33,206 nt of DNA, from positions 1-33,206 of the forward strand of contig CAZRYT010000005.1 of the NCBI GenBank assembly GCA_964604415.1, written 5' to 3'. The stretch is from CAZJQT01 sp964604415 (lineage in GTDB: Bacteria > Patescibacteriota > Saccharimonadia > Saccharimonadales > CAZJQT01). A program made the position numbers and the translations under genes. Of the stretch, positions 1 to 6,302 are shown one piece after another; the first letter of the stretch is position 1, and each line of letters opens with the position of its first letter. The notes beneath the pieces were generated by a model. The model ran no database searches. It was not told where the DNA came from and worked only from the letters and a program-made list of their open reading frames with translations.

Positions 1-61
1 CAAAAGCACTTTGATTTATCGTTGCAGGTTCTATAGCTTGTAATTCACTTTTAAGTGTCAT
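1..61 (-). CDS. 5' end of an unidentified gene, cut by the window edge
   Basis: An ATG at 61-59 on the minus strand opens a frame of 20 codons that reaches the window edge without a stop. An AGGAG Shine-Dalgarno site lies at 73-69 with a 7-nt spacer, which is near ideal. The frame overlaps the end of the preceding gene by 11 nt, so the two are probably translated as one unit. The visible residues begin MTLKSELQAI and are too few to assign a family. The rest of the gene lies outside the window. Confidence 0.55.
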   Translation of the reverse strand, partial: MTLKSELQAIEPATINQSAF

Positions 62-341
62 TGCTGAGCTCCTGCTTTGTTTCACGATCTGATATTTCAA
101 AACTAAGTCCATTGTCAGGATTTTCAGAATATTGGTAGCGCGTACACTCGCCAGCCACGATCGCTTTAGCACAACTTAAAATTGTATCTATACCATATTC
201 GTTGGTGCCCAACGGGAAGAAGGCGCTGATAGTGCCCTCTTTATCAAACAATCTAACTGCTGGGACAGCTCTTAGGATAGCTCGTTTGAAAAGCTGTTCA
301 TCAGCTGGATGTGTTCTACACTCCTCTTCAAAATTTGACAT
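51..341 (-). CDS. small protein of unknown function (96 aa)
   Basis: I do not recognise a family. The frame stays open upstream to a start at 428, but I chose the ATG at 341 because AAAGGA stands 7 nt before it and the extra residues look like translated leader. The protein is acidic, soluble-looking, and has no signal peptide or membrane segment. It contains three cysteines, one in an EEECR stretch near the N terminus. It overlaps the next gene downstream (start 61) by 11 nt, which suggests an operon. Its 5' leader (342-490) holds a structured element that could regulate it. Confidence 0.6.
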   Translation of the reverse strand: MSNFEEECRTHPADEQLFKRAILRAVPAVRLFDKEGTISAFFPLGTNEYGIDTILSCAKAIVAGECTRYQYSENPDNGLSFEISDRETKQELSNDT

Positions 342-401
342 AAAAATATCCTTTCTGCAGGTCGCGTGAAAGGATTTATGGTCTAATGCCAAAAACATCT
401 T

Positions 402-474
402 CCCCGCGCTGCGGGCTAGATGGAGCACCCATCCGAATTGGGTTGCTGGCAGGTCATTGAGCTAGATCTCTTGC
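402..474 (-). promoter_or_regulatory. structured 5' leader with S-box-like core (candidate riboswitch)
   Basis: Read on the minus strand, the leader contains AATGACCTGCC, then AGCAACCC, a CCCA/TGGG hairpin with loop ATTCGGA, then GGGTGCTCC, and next a CCCGC-AGC-GCGGG hairpin. The order TGAC, GCAACC, hairpin, GGTGC resembles the conserved core of the SAM-I/SAM-IV riboswitch clan. I could not fit a convincing P2 helix or the usual purine-rich 5' segment. No SAM-related gene is visible in the 341-51 frame it precedes; the next gene is cut off by the window edge. A small structured RNA of another kind is equally possible. Confidence 0.3.
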
Positions 475-490
475 TGCACTCTCTATATTC

Positions 491-1381
491 TTAATTGTTA
501 AAAAGTTTTATCAGCTTAACATGGCTCAAAAGCTTACGCAAACCGTACAAGATATATGGCGATAGATAATAAGCAATCACCGCATAAGCTACACCTATTA
601 CTGCATCTATGGCATAGTGTTCAGCTTGATAGACTGTGCCTACCCAGATAAGTAGTGGGTAGATCCAGGCCAACCAACGCCAGCGGGTTTTGAATAGTTT
701 GGTAATAAATAATGCAAATAGGAACGAATAAGCCGCGTGTAGGCTAGGCACGGCAGCTACCGGGTTGGGCGAGATCTTATTATAAACGCTCGGAAAGTCG
801 TGAATCCCAAACGCATTCCAGACAGCTGACGATACTCTGGTGATTGGTTCAATCAAGCCCTTGTCCGACGCCATCCAAGGTGGTGCGGCCGGAAAGGCCA
901 GAAAGGTTAAAAAGCCCATGAACGAAACCGTCAAATAAGTAGTTACTACTTGCCAATATTGTTTGGGCCGTTTTAGCCAGACCAGTGCCGCCAAAGCAAA
1001 CGGCAAGACAAAATGCAGTGTGTAGGCGCCGTAAAAGACAAAGTCGTACCACATGACATGCCCCTTCCACAACCAGTTTTGCAGAATCCTGGTTGGCAAC
1101 CGACCAAAAAACATAAACCTATCAGCCGCCGGCATCCACAAATAATTAACCCGGCTATTTAGGTGAGGTACAAGCCCACGGAAAGATTCATAAACTAGCA
1201 AAAGCCCCACAAATGGCACAAACCGTTTCAAAAATTCTTTGGCCCGACCAGTCGCCATAGCCAAAAGCGTGCCAAAAACCAGTATTTTATCTGGCGTTGG
1301 GAAACTTGGGGTATGAATAAAAATAATCAGAAAGATTACTACACCAACAATACCGACAACCCGGGAAAAACTGAGTTTCAC
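491..1381 (-). CDS. PAP2-superfamily integral membrane protein (lipid phosphatase/phosphotransferase-like)
   Basis: This is a 296-residue protein with several hydrophobic helices. Late in the protein it carries the PAP2 signatures SLHAAYSF and AEHYAIDAVIG. These match the two conserved histidine motifs of the PAP2_3 / inositol-phosphorylceramide-synthase-like branch, which cleaves or transfers phosphate-linked head groups at the outer membrane face. Other PAP2 members act on undecaprenyl diphosphate, phosphatidic acid or phospho-inositol lipids; the substrate here is unknown. The start is GTG at 1381. A TACAAT box at 93-88 of the same decade (1393-1388) lies 6 nt before it and a G-rich run touches the start, so it may have its own transcript as well as being read from the small gene 25 nt upstream. 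Confidence 0.8.
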   Translation of the reverse strand: MKLSFSRVVGIVGVVIFLIIFIHTPSFPTPDKILVFGTLLAMATGRAKEFLKRFVPFVGLLLVYESFRGLVPHLNSRVNYLWMPAADRFMFFGRLPTRILQNWLWKGHVMWYDFVFYGAYTLHFVLPFALAALVWLKRPKQYWQVVTTYLTVSFMGFLTFLAFPAAPPWMASDKGLIEPITRVSSAVWNAFGIHDFPSVYNKISPNPVAAVPSLHAAYSFLFALFITKLFKTRWRWLAWIYPLLIWVGTVYQAEHYAIDAVIGVAYAVIAYYLSPYILYGLRKLLSHVKLIKLFNN

Positions 1382-1406
1382 CCCCTAATTGTAGACTATT
1401 CGTAGA

Positions 1407-1577
1407 TTATTTGAGTGGTAAATCTATGAAAGACCGATAGAAGTTATCAATCTGCTCTAGCTGTTCAATGTCAGCAACTCTGACTGGTCGTTTGACCAGA
1501 CTACGGAAGGAGCGGCGCATATATTTGATAGGCAACTGCGTCCTTCTTTTTTTGATAAAAGTAGCATTGTTTGTCAT
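1407..1577 (-). CDS. small basic protein of unknown function (56 aa)
   Basis: The ATG at 1577 is preceded by GGAGGAG with about a 5-nt spacer, so I prefer it to the longer reading that begins at 1613. The product is rich in Arg and Lys in its first half (KKRRTQLPIKYMRRSFRSL), which suggests binding to nucleic acid or to the membrane surface, but no family is recognised. It is the first gene of a likely two-gene unit with the PAP2 protein, 25 nt downstream. The unit lies behind an extended -10 promoter and two CRP-like operators, so this small protein is a probable member of a Crp-family regulon. Confidence 0.6.
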   Translation of the reverse strand: MTNNATFIKKRRTQLPIKYMRRSFRSLVKRPVRVADIEQLEQIDNFYRSFIDLPLK

Positions 1578-1603
1578 TCTGTCTCCTCCCCTTACTAACT
1601 GCC

Positions 1604-1612
1604 AGTATGACA
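1604..1612 (-). promoter_or_regulatory. extended -10 promoter without a -35 box
   Basis: On the minus strand TGTCATACT (1612-1604) is an extended -10 element (TGn plus CATACT). The expected start of transcription is near 1597, giving a leader of about 20 nt that includes the GGAGGAG ribosome site. No TTGACA-like -35 box is present at the right distance, which is typical of promoters that need an activator. Confidence 0.5.
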
Positions 1613-1630
1613 ACTTAACAAACAGCTCGC

Positions 1631-1646
1631 CGTGAATCTGCTCACA
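1631..1646. promoter_or_regulatory. CRP-like operator, proximal site
   Basis: CGTGA-ATCTGC-TCACA matches 9 of 10 half-site bases of the classical CRP consensus TGTGA-N6-TCACA. Its centre (1638.5) falls about 41.5 bp upstream of the inferred transcription start at 1597, the class II activator position. The start site is inferred, with an error of a base or two. Confidence 0.55.
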
Positions 1647-1653
1647 ATAAGCT

Positions 1654-1669
1654 TGTGATAATCGTCACA
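1654..1669. promoter_or_regulatory. CRP-like operator, distal site
   Basis: TGTGATAATCGTCACA is a 10 of 10 match to TGTGA-N6-TCACA. Its centre (1661.5) lies 23 bp from the proximal site, about two helical turns, and about 64.5 bp upstream of the inferred start. The segment between the two sites also forms TCACAA-TAAGC-TTGTGA. A Crp/Fnr-family protein is encoded at 18068-18703, but whether it binds here is inference. Confidence 0.6.
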
Positions 1670-1686
1670 TCTGCGTATTTGAGCTT

Positions 1687-3636
1687 TTAGTTTAGGTTTT
1701 CTTTAGTAAAAGTTGAGCCAGTTGATAATGTCGCAGTTAGTGTGTATTTAGTACAATCTTTGGTTGTGTCGTTGCAAGCACTACCATCATTAGCTTTTAC
1801 GCTGTAACTGTAGACATTCTGAGCTGGGCTAGATGCCAGCGAGTATGACGTACCTTTAGGGTCTTTCAAGGCTTCTTTATCAAGACCTTTCATGTTAGTG
1901 GCCAGCCAAGCCGAGTCATTCATATTAGCCAGGGTCGGATACTTACCGTATTGTGCGTAATATGCTTCGATCTGGCCGTGCAAGGCCTTGATATCTGTGT
2001 TTCTTTCCGTGTCCTGTGCATTAGCCGTAAGACTACCGCTACTCGAGCTAGCACTAGTAAGATATGAGGTATCAAAACCTAGAGCTTTTAGTACATCTTG
2101 GATGGGAACGGCGCCAGCTGGTTTCTCAACTTTTATGTCGCCAGTGTAGGGTTTGGCATCGAGTGAAAGCTTGAATTCATATGGGTATGTACCAGTGTTG
2201 GTTATCGTGAGACTGCCTTTGGTCGTGCGCGTATTTAGATTTGTGCTAATAGTAAACTTGCCGTCGCTTTTGCCTTTGCCGTCATGAACATTAACAAATA
2301 ATCCTACATCATTCCCGCCGGTGTAGTTTTGGCCGATGTCCATGTAGCTTTCTTTATCATTTTGGTCAGTTACTCTTATCTTGTGGATCAGTTTACGGCT
2401 GGCATCAATCCATAAATCAAACGTGTCGCTATCTTTAATACCGCTGACGCTATCTTGGCAACTTTTGATTAGTGACTTTTTGGCACTATCTATGGTGGCC
2501 GGGTCAGAAGTAGTAGTTTTCTTATAAACTTGGGTAGTTAAAACTTTCTCAATTAAAGCGCTGCAATAGTCTTTGGCATGAGCTTTATTAATTGCGACGA
2601 CGTAGTGGTAGGCCTGAATACCATCGACTTTTTCTTTGGCAACATATTTTTTCTGGTCAAACACAGCTTTTTTGGGATTGGATGTTAGCACATAATCGCC
2701 TGTCACACCGGCGACGGCTTTGGCTGCTTCAGCTGTATCGTCAGCTGAAATTTGCTTATTCTGGCTATCGGTAACCTGCTCGGGTGTTATGCCCAGTGAC
2801 TTAAAATATGACTCTTCAATAGCTATCCATTTATTTTCATAACTAGACAAAGCCGGGGAGTAAGTATCTAGCCCAAAAGATTTTAGACCGCTAAATTGAA
2901 AGTAAACGCTTGGGAACTGACTACCGGCTTTGAGTTCGCCTAAGAATTTAGCAGTAAACACTTTATCGGCGCTACCTTGTTCTTTGGCAGTGACACTTAG
3001 CGAACCATCTGCTTTTGAGGTATCATATTTGACATTAAGTGATCCTGAGTAGCTGCTGGTGCCGCTTTTGCCAGACAGATCTATGGTTACGTCAGATTTT
3101 TCATAGGCTGCTAGAGTTTCTTTCTCTGTCGCTCTGCCAACCAACTTGTTGACAGCTTGGCCGGATCGATCTAACCCTGATTTCCACACATTCTGTGGTG
3201 TATTGGGCAAATAATAGCCAAAAACTACACCACCGCTGAGAAGGGCAAAAAGCGCTACACCAACAACTACTAACAATAATTTTTTTCTTTTTTTCTTTGG
3301 TGCCGGTGGAAAGCTAGTAGGCGTTTGGGTATGTTCAGTTTGAGAATCGGGTTGGAATAGAGCTTGGCCTGGAGTTGGTTGTTGATCTGGCACTATAGGT
3401 GGCTGACCAGCCACGGAATCAACTGGTACAGGATCAGGCTGGAGTGATGGCGATATTGTGGGGGTTTCTTGAGTAGATAGGTCAGTTGACGTCATGTTTG
3501 ATTCAGAACCGCTAACATCATTAGATACCTGACCTTCAGGACTAATAATTACAGGTTGCGGCTGAGAGGTTGGAACAATAGGTTCTGGTTGTGGATTTGG
3601 TGTAGGCGGTTGGGTACTATTAAAATTAGGATCCAT
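1687..3636 (-). CDS. large membrane-anchored surface protein with pseudopilin-like C-terminal region
   Basis: This 649-residue protein has three parts. Residues 1 to about 115 are Pro/Gln/Thr-rich and presumably cytoplasmic. A KKKRKK stop-transfer cluster is followed by one membrane helix near residues 120-142. The rest is a long extracytoplasmic region rich in Ser, Thr, Asp and Lys, with several cysteines that could form disulfides. Near residue 550 the sequence NTDIKALHGQIEAYYAQYGKYP resembles the stretch that follows the N-terminal helix in type II pseudopilins and type IV pilins, but here it lacks that helix. Function is unknown; an envelope or attachment role is a guess. The ATG at 3636 has only a weak purine stretch before it. 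An extended -10 box lies 31 bp upstream of the start. Confidence 0.7.
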   Translation of the reverse strand: MDPNFNSTQPPTPNPQPEPIVPTSQPQPVIISPEGQVSNDVSGSESNMTSTDLSTQETPTISPSLQPDPVPVDSVAGQPPIVPDQQPTPGQALFQPDSQTEHTQTPTSFPPAPKKKRKKLLLVVVGVALFALLSGGVVFGYYLPNTPQNVWKSGLDRSGQAVNKLVGRATEKETLAAYEKSDVTIDLSGKSGTSSYSGSLNVKYDTSKADGSLSVTAKEQGSADKVFTAKFLGELKAGSQFPSVYFQFSGLKSFGLDTYSPALSSYENKWIAIEESYFKSLGITPEQVTDSQNKQISADDTAEAAKAVAGVTGDYVLTSNPKKAVFDQKKYVAKEKVDGIQAYHYVVAINKAHAKDYCSALIEKVLTTQVYKKTTTSDPATIDSAKKSLIKSCQDSVSGIKDSDTFDLWIDASRKLIHKIRVTDQNDKESYMDIGQNYTGGNDVGLFVNVHDGKGKSDGKFTISTNLNTRTTKGSLTITNTGTYPYEFKLSLDAKPYTGDIKVEKPAGAVPIQDVLKALGFDTSYLTSASSSSGSLTANAQDTERNTDIKALHGQIEAYYAQYGKYPTLANMNDSAWLATNMKGLDKEALKDPKGTSYSLASSPAQNVYSYSVKANDGSACNDTTKDCTKYTLTATLSTGSTFTKENLN

Positions 3637-3667
3637 TTTCTCATCTCTGTACTAATAAATTACTCGA

Positions 3668-3676
3668 AGTATATCA
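3668..3676 (-). promoter_or_regulatory. extended -10 promoter for the surface-protein gene
   Basis: TGATATACT on the minus strand (3676-3668) is a TGn extended -10 element. The predicted start of transcription is near 3661, giving a leader of about 24 nt. The -35 region is poor. Confidence 0.45.
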
Positions 3677-3703
3677 CGCTTATACTTAATACATTTTTGC
3701 AAT

Positions 3704-3732
3704 TTGGCAAACAACAGATAAGCCCGTATAAT
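3704..3732 (+). promoter_or_regulatory. promoter of the tRNA-Gln transcript
   Basis: TTGGCA (3704-3709) and TATAAT (3727-3732) are separated by exactly 17 bp. Transcription should start near 3739, so the primary transcript would carry about 130 nt of structured leader before the tRNA. Confidence 0.7.
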
Positions 3733-3750
3733 TTCCATGTCTTTCTCAAC

Positions 3751-3836
3751 CAAATTCGTGAGAGGATTCACGAATTTGAGAGGAGGCGGCTTGATCAGTT
3801 TGATAGTATTGACCAGCAAACTTGTTTTGTGGTCAA
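3751..3836 (+). ncRNA. two-hairpin leader upstream of tRNA-Gln
   Basis: The first hairpin has perfect 11-bp arms (CAAATTCGTGA at 3751-3761, TCACGAATTTG at 3768-3778) with loop GAGGAT. The second, at 3809-3836, pairs TTGACCA-CAAA with TTTG-TGGTCAA around one bulged G. Both lie between the promoter and the tRNA. They could be a separate small RNA processed off the tRNA precursor, a leader affecting processing, or a remnant of an element that used this locus. Confidence 0.45.
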
Positions 3837-3869
3837 CTCGGCAAACGGATAATCACACGCCGGCGGCGA

Positions 3870-3944
3870 TGGGGAGTGGCCAAGTGGTAAGGCACCAGGT
3901 TCTGGTCCTGGCATTCGGGGGTTCGAATCCCTCCTCCCCAGCCA
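3870..3944 (+). tRNA. tRNA-Gln, anticodon CUG
   Basis: The acceptor stem is UGGGGAG paired perfectly with CUCCCCA, followed by discriminator G and an encoded CCA (3942-3944). The anticodon stem CCAGG/CCUGG encloses loop UUCUGGU, so the anticodon is CUG at 3902-3904, reading CAG. The T loop is UUCGAAU. The U1-A72 pair and G73 discriminator are normal for glutamine tRNAs. The 3' end is duplicated at 6271-6290, which marks this gene as an integration target. Confidence 0.95.
3924..3944 (+). repeat. att-like repeat, tRNA side
   Basis: GAATCCCTCCTCCCCAGCCA at the tRNA 3' end is the left member of a direct repeat; the right copy at 6271-6290 differs by one missing base. This is the usual core of integrases that target the tRNA T arm and acceptor. 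Confidence 0.65.
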
Positions 3945-4000
3945 ATGATTTATTTATTTGATATTTATGTCCTAGTAACTTACTCGATACTTCGGCCGCT

Positions 4001-5509
4001 TCAACTAAGACGCTTAGTATGAGTTAGGTCCTTGAAATGCTTATTAATACGTGACCTTATAGAACCTGGTTGACGACCAAATGTTTGGGCAATTTTATAT
4101 ATAGAAATATGTAAGCCTTTTGTTAGCAGTTTCTCAAGTTTGATATCGTCTTCTGTACTCCATGGCTTATAAGCGTTTGGGTGTTTCTGCTGCACTGTTT
4201 TTAGTTTTTTAGACAGTTCTGGGGCTTTTTTATTGCTAGCTTGATTGCGTAAGTATGCAAACCGCTTGATATCTTCTTGAGCTTGGGCTCTTAATTGCTT
4301 ATCTATGCTCAAGGCCTCAGAACTTACACGTAGGGCCATCTGGTTAATGCCGATTAGATTCAAGCTTTCTAGACTTCGTAGTCGTGATAATGCAACATAT
4401 CCCATGCCCTCTATAAAAGCTTTTCTTAAATCCACGTAAGCTGTGTCGAGGGTCATACCTTGACACTTATGTATGGTAATTGCCCAAGCGAGCTGTAGGG
4501 GTATCTGAGATAAGGCAGCACGTTTTTTGTCGCCATCATTTAATTCCCAAATCGCAGGGGATATAACGCATTGACGCCCGTTTTTAAGCCTAACTTTAGG
4601 AAGTCTTGTCGTCCTATCAAAACCAGTCACTACCCCAAGGCTTCCATTTACATAGTGCTTTCTTGGATCGTTTCGTATACACATCACTAAAGCGCCCTTT
4701 TTAAGCAAAAGCTTGTCGCTGGCCAAGCAAGATTTCTTTAATATTTCAACATACTTAGCGCTTCCGTTTGTTTCCGCCAGATATCTATGGTTCTTTCCTT
4801 TGAGTTGAGTAAGATAACCGAGATTGATAGCATCAACATTCGCACGAGTCGTGTGTAGTTGTGTTATTACATCATCAACATCTTCGAAAGCTCGCTGACG
4901 TGATAAAAGCGCTTCCGCATGTCGTCTTCTTAAGTCGTTGTTTCTAATGGCACCGAGTATCTCGGCATACGAACGATCCTTTTGTCGATGCTGCTCGTTT
5001 AGGTAGCAAATGACCAGGTCCGATTTATCCCACACGTCAGAATGCGTTACAAATGAGCTAGTCAACTTCTTCTCACGACTCACCGGTGGCAATTGAAAAA
5101 AATCACCACAAAGAATAACTTGTATGCCCCCAAAAGGCAGATCACTGTTCCGTACAGATCGCAAAATTTCATCTACAATATCTAATTGAAAATTGTGCAT
5201 CATAGATATTTCATCAATTATTAAAACGTCAGTTTTATTAATAGTATCTATCCGATCCTGCGATAAGCTATTATGAAATTTAGGTGGTAGTTTTTCACGA
5301 ATACCCATGCCACTCCATGCATGAATAGTAGTACCGTTCAGGTGAGTAGCTGCTAGACCTGTTGTGGCAGTTACAGATACATGCTTATCAAGTGCTCTGC
5401 TATGTTTAATAAATTTCTTAAGCACATAAGTTTTACCTGAACCAGGCGAACCCGTGAGAAAAACATTCTCTCCGGCTATCATAATCTCTAATGCAAGCGC
5501 TTGATCCAT
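4001..5509 (-). CDS. PIF1-like superfamily 1B DNA helicase with C-terminal DNA-binding-like domain
   Basis: The 502-residue protein carries Walker A GSPGSGKT (residues 20-27), Walker B VLIIDEISM, the glutamine motif LCGDFFQLPPV, and the C-terminal helicase motif QLAWAITIHKCQGMTLD followed by YVALSRLRS. These define the PIF1/RecD-like 5'-3' DNA helicases, which unwind forks and G-quadruplexes. After the helicase core, the last 50 residues (PWSTEDDIKLEKLLTKG to SRINKHF) resemble a Myb/SANT-type or helix-turn-helix domain that would give DNA contact. It is the largest gene of the tRNA-Gln island. No SD is present; TATACT at 5524-5519 lies 9 nt before the ATG, consistent with an almost leaderless message. 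A TTGACT/TTATAT pair with 17-bp spacing overlaps this promoter. Confidence 0.88.
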   Translation of the reverse strand: MDQALALEIMIAGENVFLTGSPGSGKTYVLKKFIKHSRALDKHVSVTATTGLAATHLNGTTIHAWSGMGIREKLPPKFHNSLSQDRIDTINKTDVLIIDEISMMHNFQLDIVDEILRSVRNSDLPFGGIQVILCGDFFQLPPVSREKKLTSSFVTHSDVWDKSDLVICYLNEQHRQKDRSYAEILGAIRNNDLRRRHAEALLSRQRAFEDVDDVITQLHTTRANVDAINLGYLTQLKGKNHRYLAETNGSAKYVEILKKSCLASDKLLLKKGALVMCIRNDPRKHYVNGSLGVVTGFDRTTRLPKVRLKNGRQCVISPAIWELNDGDKKRAALSQIPLQLAWAITIHKCQGMTLDTAYVDLRKAFIEGMGYVALSRLRSLESLNLIGINQMALRVSSEALSIDKQLRAQAQEDIKRFAYLRNQASNKKAPELSKKLKTVQQKHPNAYKPWSTEDDIKLEKLLTKGLHISIYKIAQTFGRQPGSIRSRINKHFKDLTHTKRLS

Positions 5510-5518
5510 CTTGCTATT

Positions 5519-5524
5519 AGTATA
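5519..5524 (-). promoter_or_regulatory. -10 box of the helicase gene
   Basis: TATACT on the minus strand ends 9 nt before the helicase ATG. A TTGACT element (5551-5546 region) lies 17 bp from the overlapping TTATAT. The promoter is divergent from the DUF5674 promoter about 45 bp away. Confidence 0.5.
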
Positions 5525-5563
5525 TAACTAGGTGGCTGAGCATCAGTCAAATAAGTACATAAA

Positions 5564-5572
5564 TGTTATACT
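5564..5572 (+). promoter_or_regulatory. extended -10 promoter of the DUF5674 operon
   Basis: TGTTATACT is a perfect TGn extended -10. It abuts the ATG at 5573, so transcription would begin near 5579, exactly where an in-frame GTG stands. This argues for a leaderless message that starts at GTG rather than ATG. Confidence 0.55.
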
Positions 5573-5578
5573 ATGGTA

Positions 5579-5920
5579 GTGAGACAGGTTGATTCTATAT
5601 CCGTTAAAGAATTATCAGACATGGCTAAACGTATGTATGGGAGTCTTGTTAAAGCTGTCATTGATATTGAGGAAAGGCTTTTAGTCGTAGATGCTGAGTT
5701 ACATGTTGATGAGGAACAGCTCTTACTAGAAAGTGGGTCAAAGCAATCTGACCTATGGGGCATCAACCTTTACCCAGAAAAGTATGGAAGCAATGAATTT
5801 ATCGAGTTTGATTCGATGATAAATATCAGGCCGAGCCAAAAAAATAACTCACGCGGTGTTGAAGACAAACAAATTCGCACAAAAATAACAGAGATAATTA
5901 GCGGGATTGTTAAAAAATGA
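5579..5920 (+). CDS. DUF5674-family protein
   Basis: The sequence LWGINLYPEK followed by FIEFDSMINIRPSQ and SRGVED is the hallmark of DUF5674, a family of unknown function found in cyanobacteria and candidate-phyla bacteria. The protein is about 113 residues, acidic, with no signal or membrane segment. I place the start at GTG 5579 because the promoter box ends at 5572; ATG 5573 is the alternative and adds two residues. The next gene overlaps by 4 nt (ATGA), so the two are coupled. The position inside a tRNA-flanked insert suggests a cargo or addiction-type pair, but nothing in the sequence proves that. Confidence 0.75.
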   Translation: MRQVDSISVKELSDMAKRMYGSLVKAVIDIEERLLVVDAELHVDEEQLLLESGSKQSDLWGINLYPEKYGSNEFIEFDSMINIRPSQKNNSRGVEDKQIRTKITEIISGIVKK

Positions 5921-6249
5921 GTCACTTCCTAGTAGACCGAAAACGTTGGGACAGTTTACCTATTATTGAACAAATGGGAAATATTTACAGCGAGGTGGGT
6001 AGGTCTCTCAATGCAAAAAAGTTAGGAAAAATTACTGAGCGCGACCAGGCAGTTGTAAGAGCTTTGGATTTATTTAATGCTACGGCAGAAAGTCTTGTGA
6101 GCAGAAAATCAATAAGACTTAAAGAGGTGTTACGAGCTAAGGATCAATTCTTGAGCATCGTCTACGACGATTTAGCTAATTCAAGAGACATAAATAGCAT
6201 TGATAAATATTTCCTTCAGTTTGCAATTGCTTCACGAATAAATAAGTAA
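5917..6249 (+). CDS. small helical protein of unknown function, partner of DUF5674
   Basis: The 110-residue product begins with a WDSLPIIEQMGNIYSEVGRSLNAKK stretch and is predicted by eye to be mostly alpha-helical, like a small four-helix bundle. Similar proteins with a W-S-L...QMGNIGSE-type opening occur as uncharacterised proteins in CPR and deltaproteobacterial genomes, as far as I recall. It is coupled to the DUF5674 gene through an ATGA overlap. Its stop lies 22 bp before the distal att-like repeat, so it is the last gene of the insert. Confidence 0.6.
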   Translation: MSHFLVDRKRWDSLPIIEQMGNIYSEVGRSLNAKKLGKITERDQAVVRALDLFNATAESLVSRKSIRLKEVLRAKDQFLSIVYDDLANSRDINSIDKYFLQFAIASRINK

Positions 6250-6270
6250 CAATGCGTTAAGAATAATTTT

Positions 6271-6290
6271 TGAATCCCTCCCCCCAGCCA
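6271..6290 (+). repeat. att-like repeat, distal copy of the tRNA-Gln 3' end
   Basis: GAATCCCTCCCCCCAGCCA repeats the last bases of the tRNA, including CCA, in the same orientation with one base lost. The remainder of the tRNA is not duplicated. It lies in a short gap between two genes and has no other obvious role. Confidence 0.65.
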
Positions 6291-6302
6291 GACTGCAAAT
6301 AC

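Larger units (their letters stand above)
3942..6290. mobile_element. small genomic island integrated at tRNA-Gln
   Basis: The segment of about 2.3 kb between the tRNA 3' end and its near-copy contains a PIF1-like helicase gene (minus) and a two-gene plus-strand operon. To the eye it is richer in A+T than the flanking genes; I did not compute composition. No integrase or transposase is visible, so it is either a decayed element or one moved by an enzyme encoded elsewhere. The boundaries are inferred from the repeat alone. Confidence 0.55.

Noticed and set aside
3737..3961. Open frame running from the tRNA promoter through tRNA-Gln
   Set aside because: It reads through hairpins and the tRNA itself, has no ribosome site, and its ATG is too close to the -10 box.
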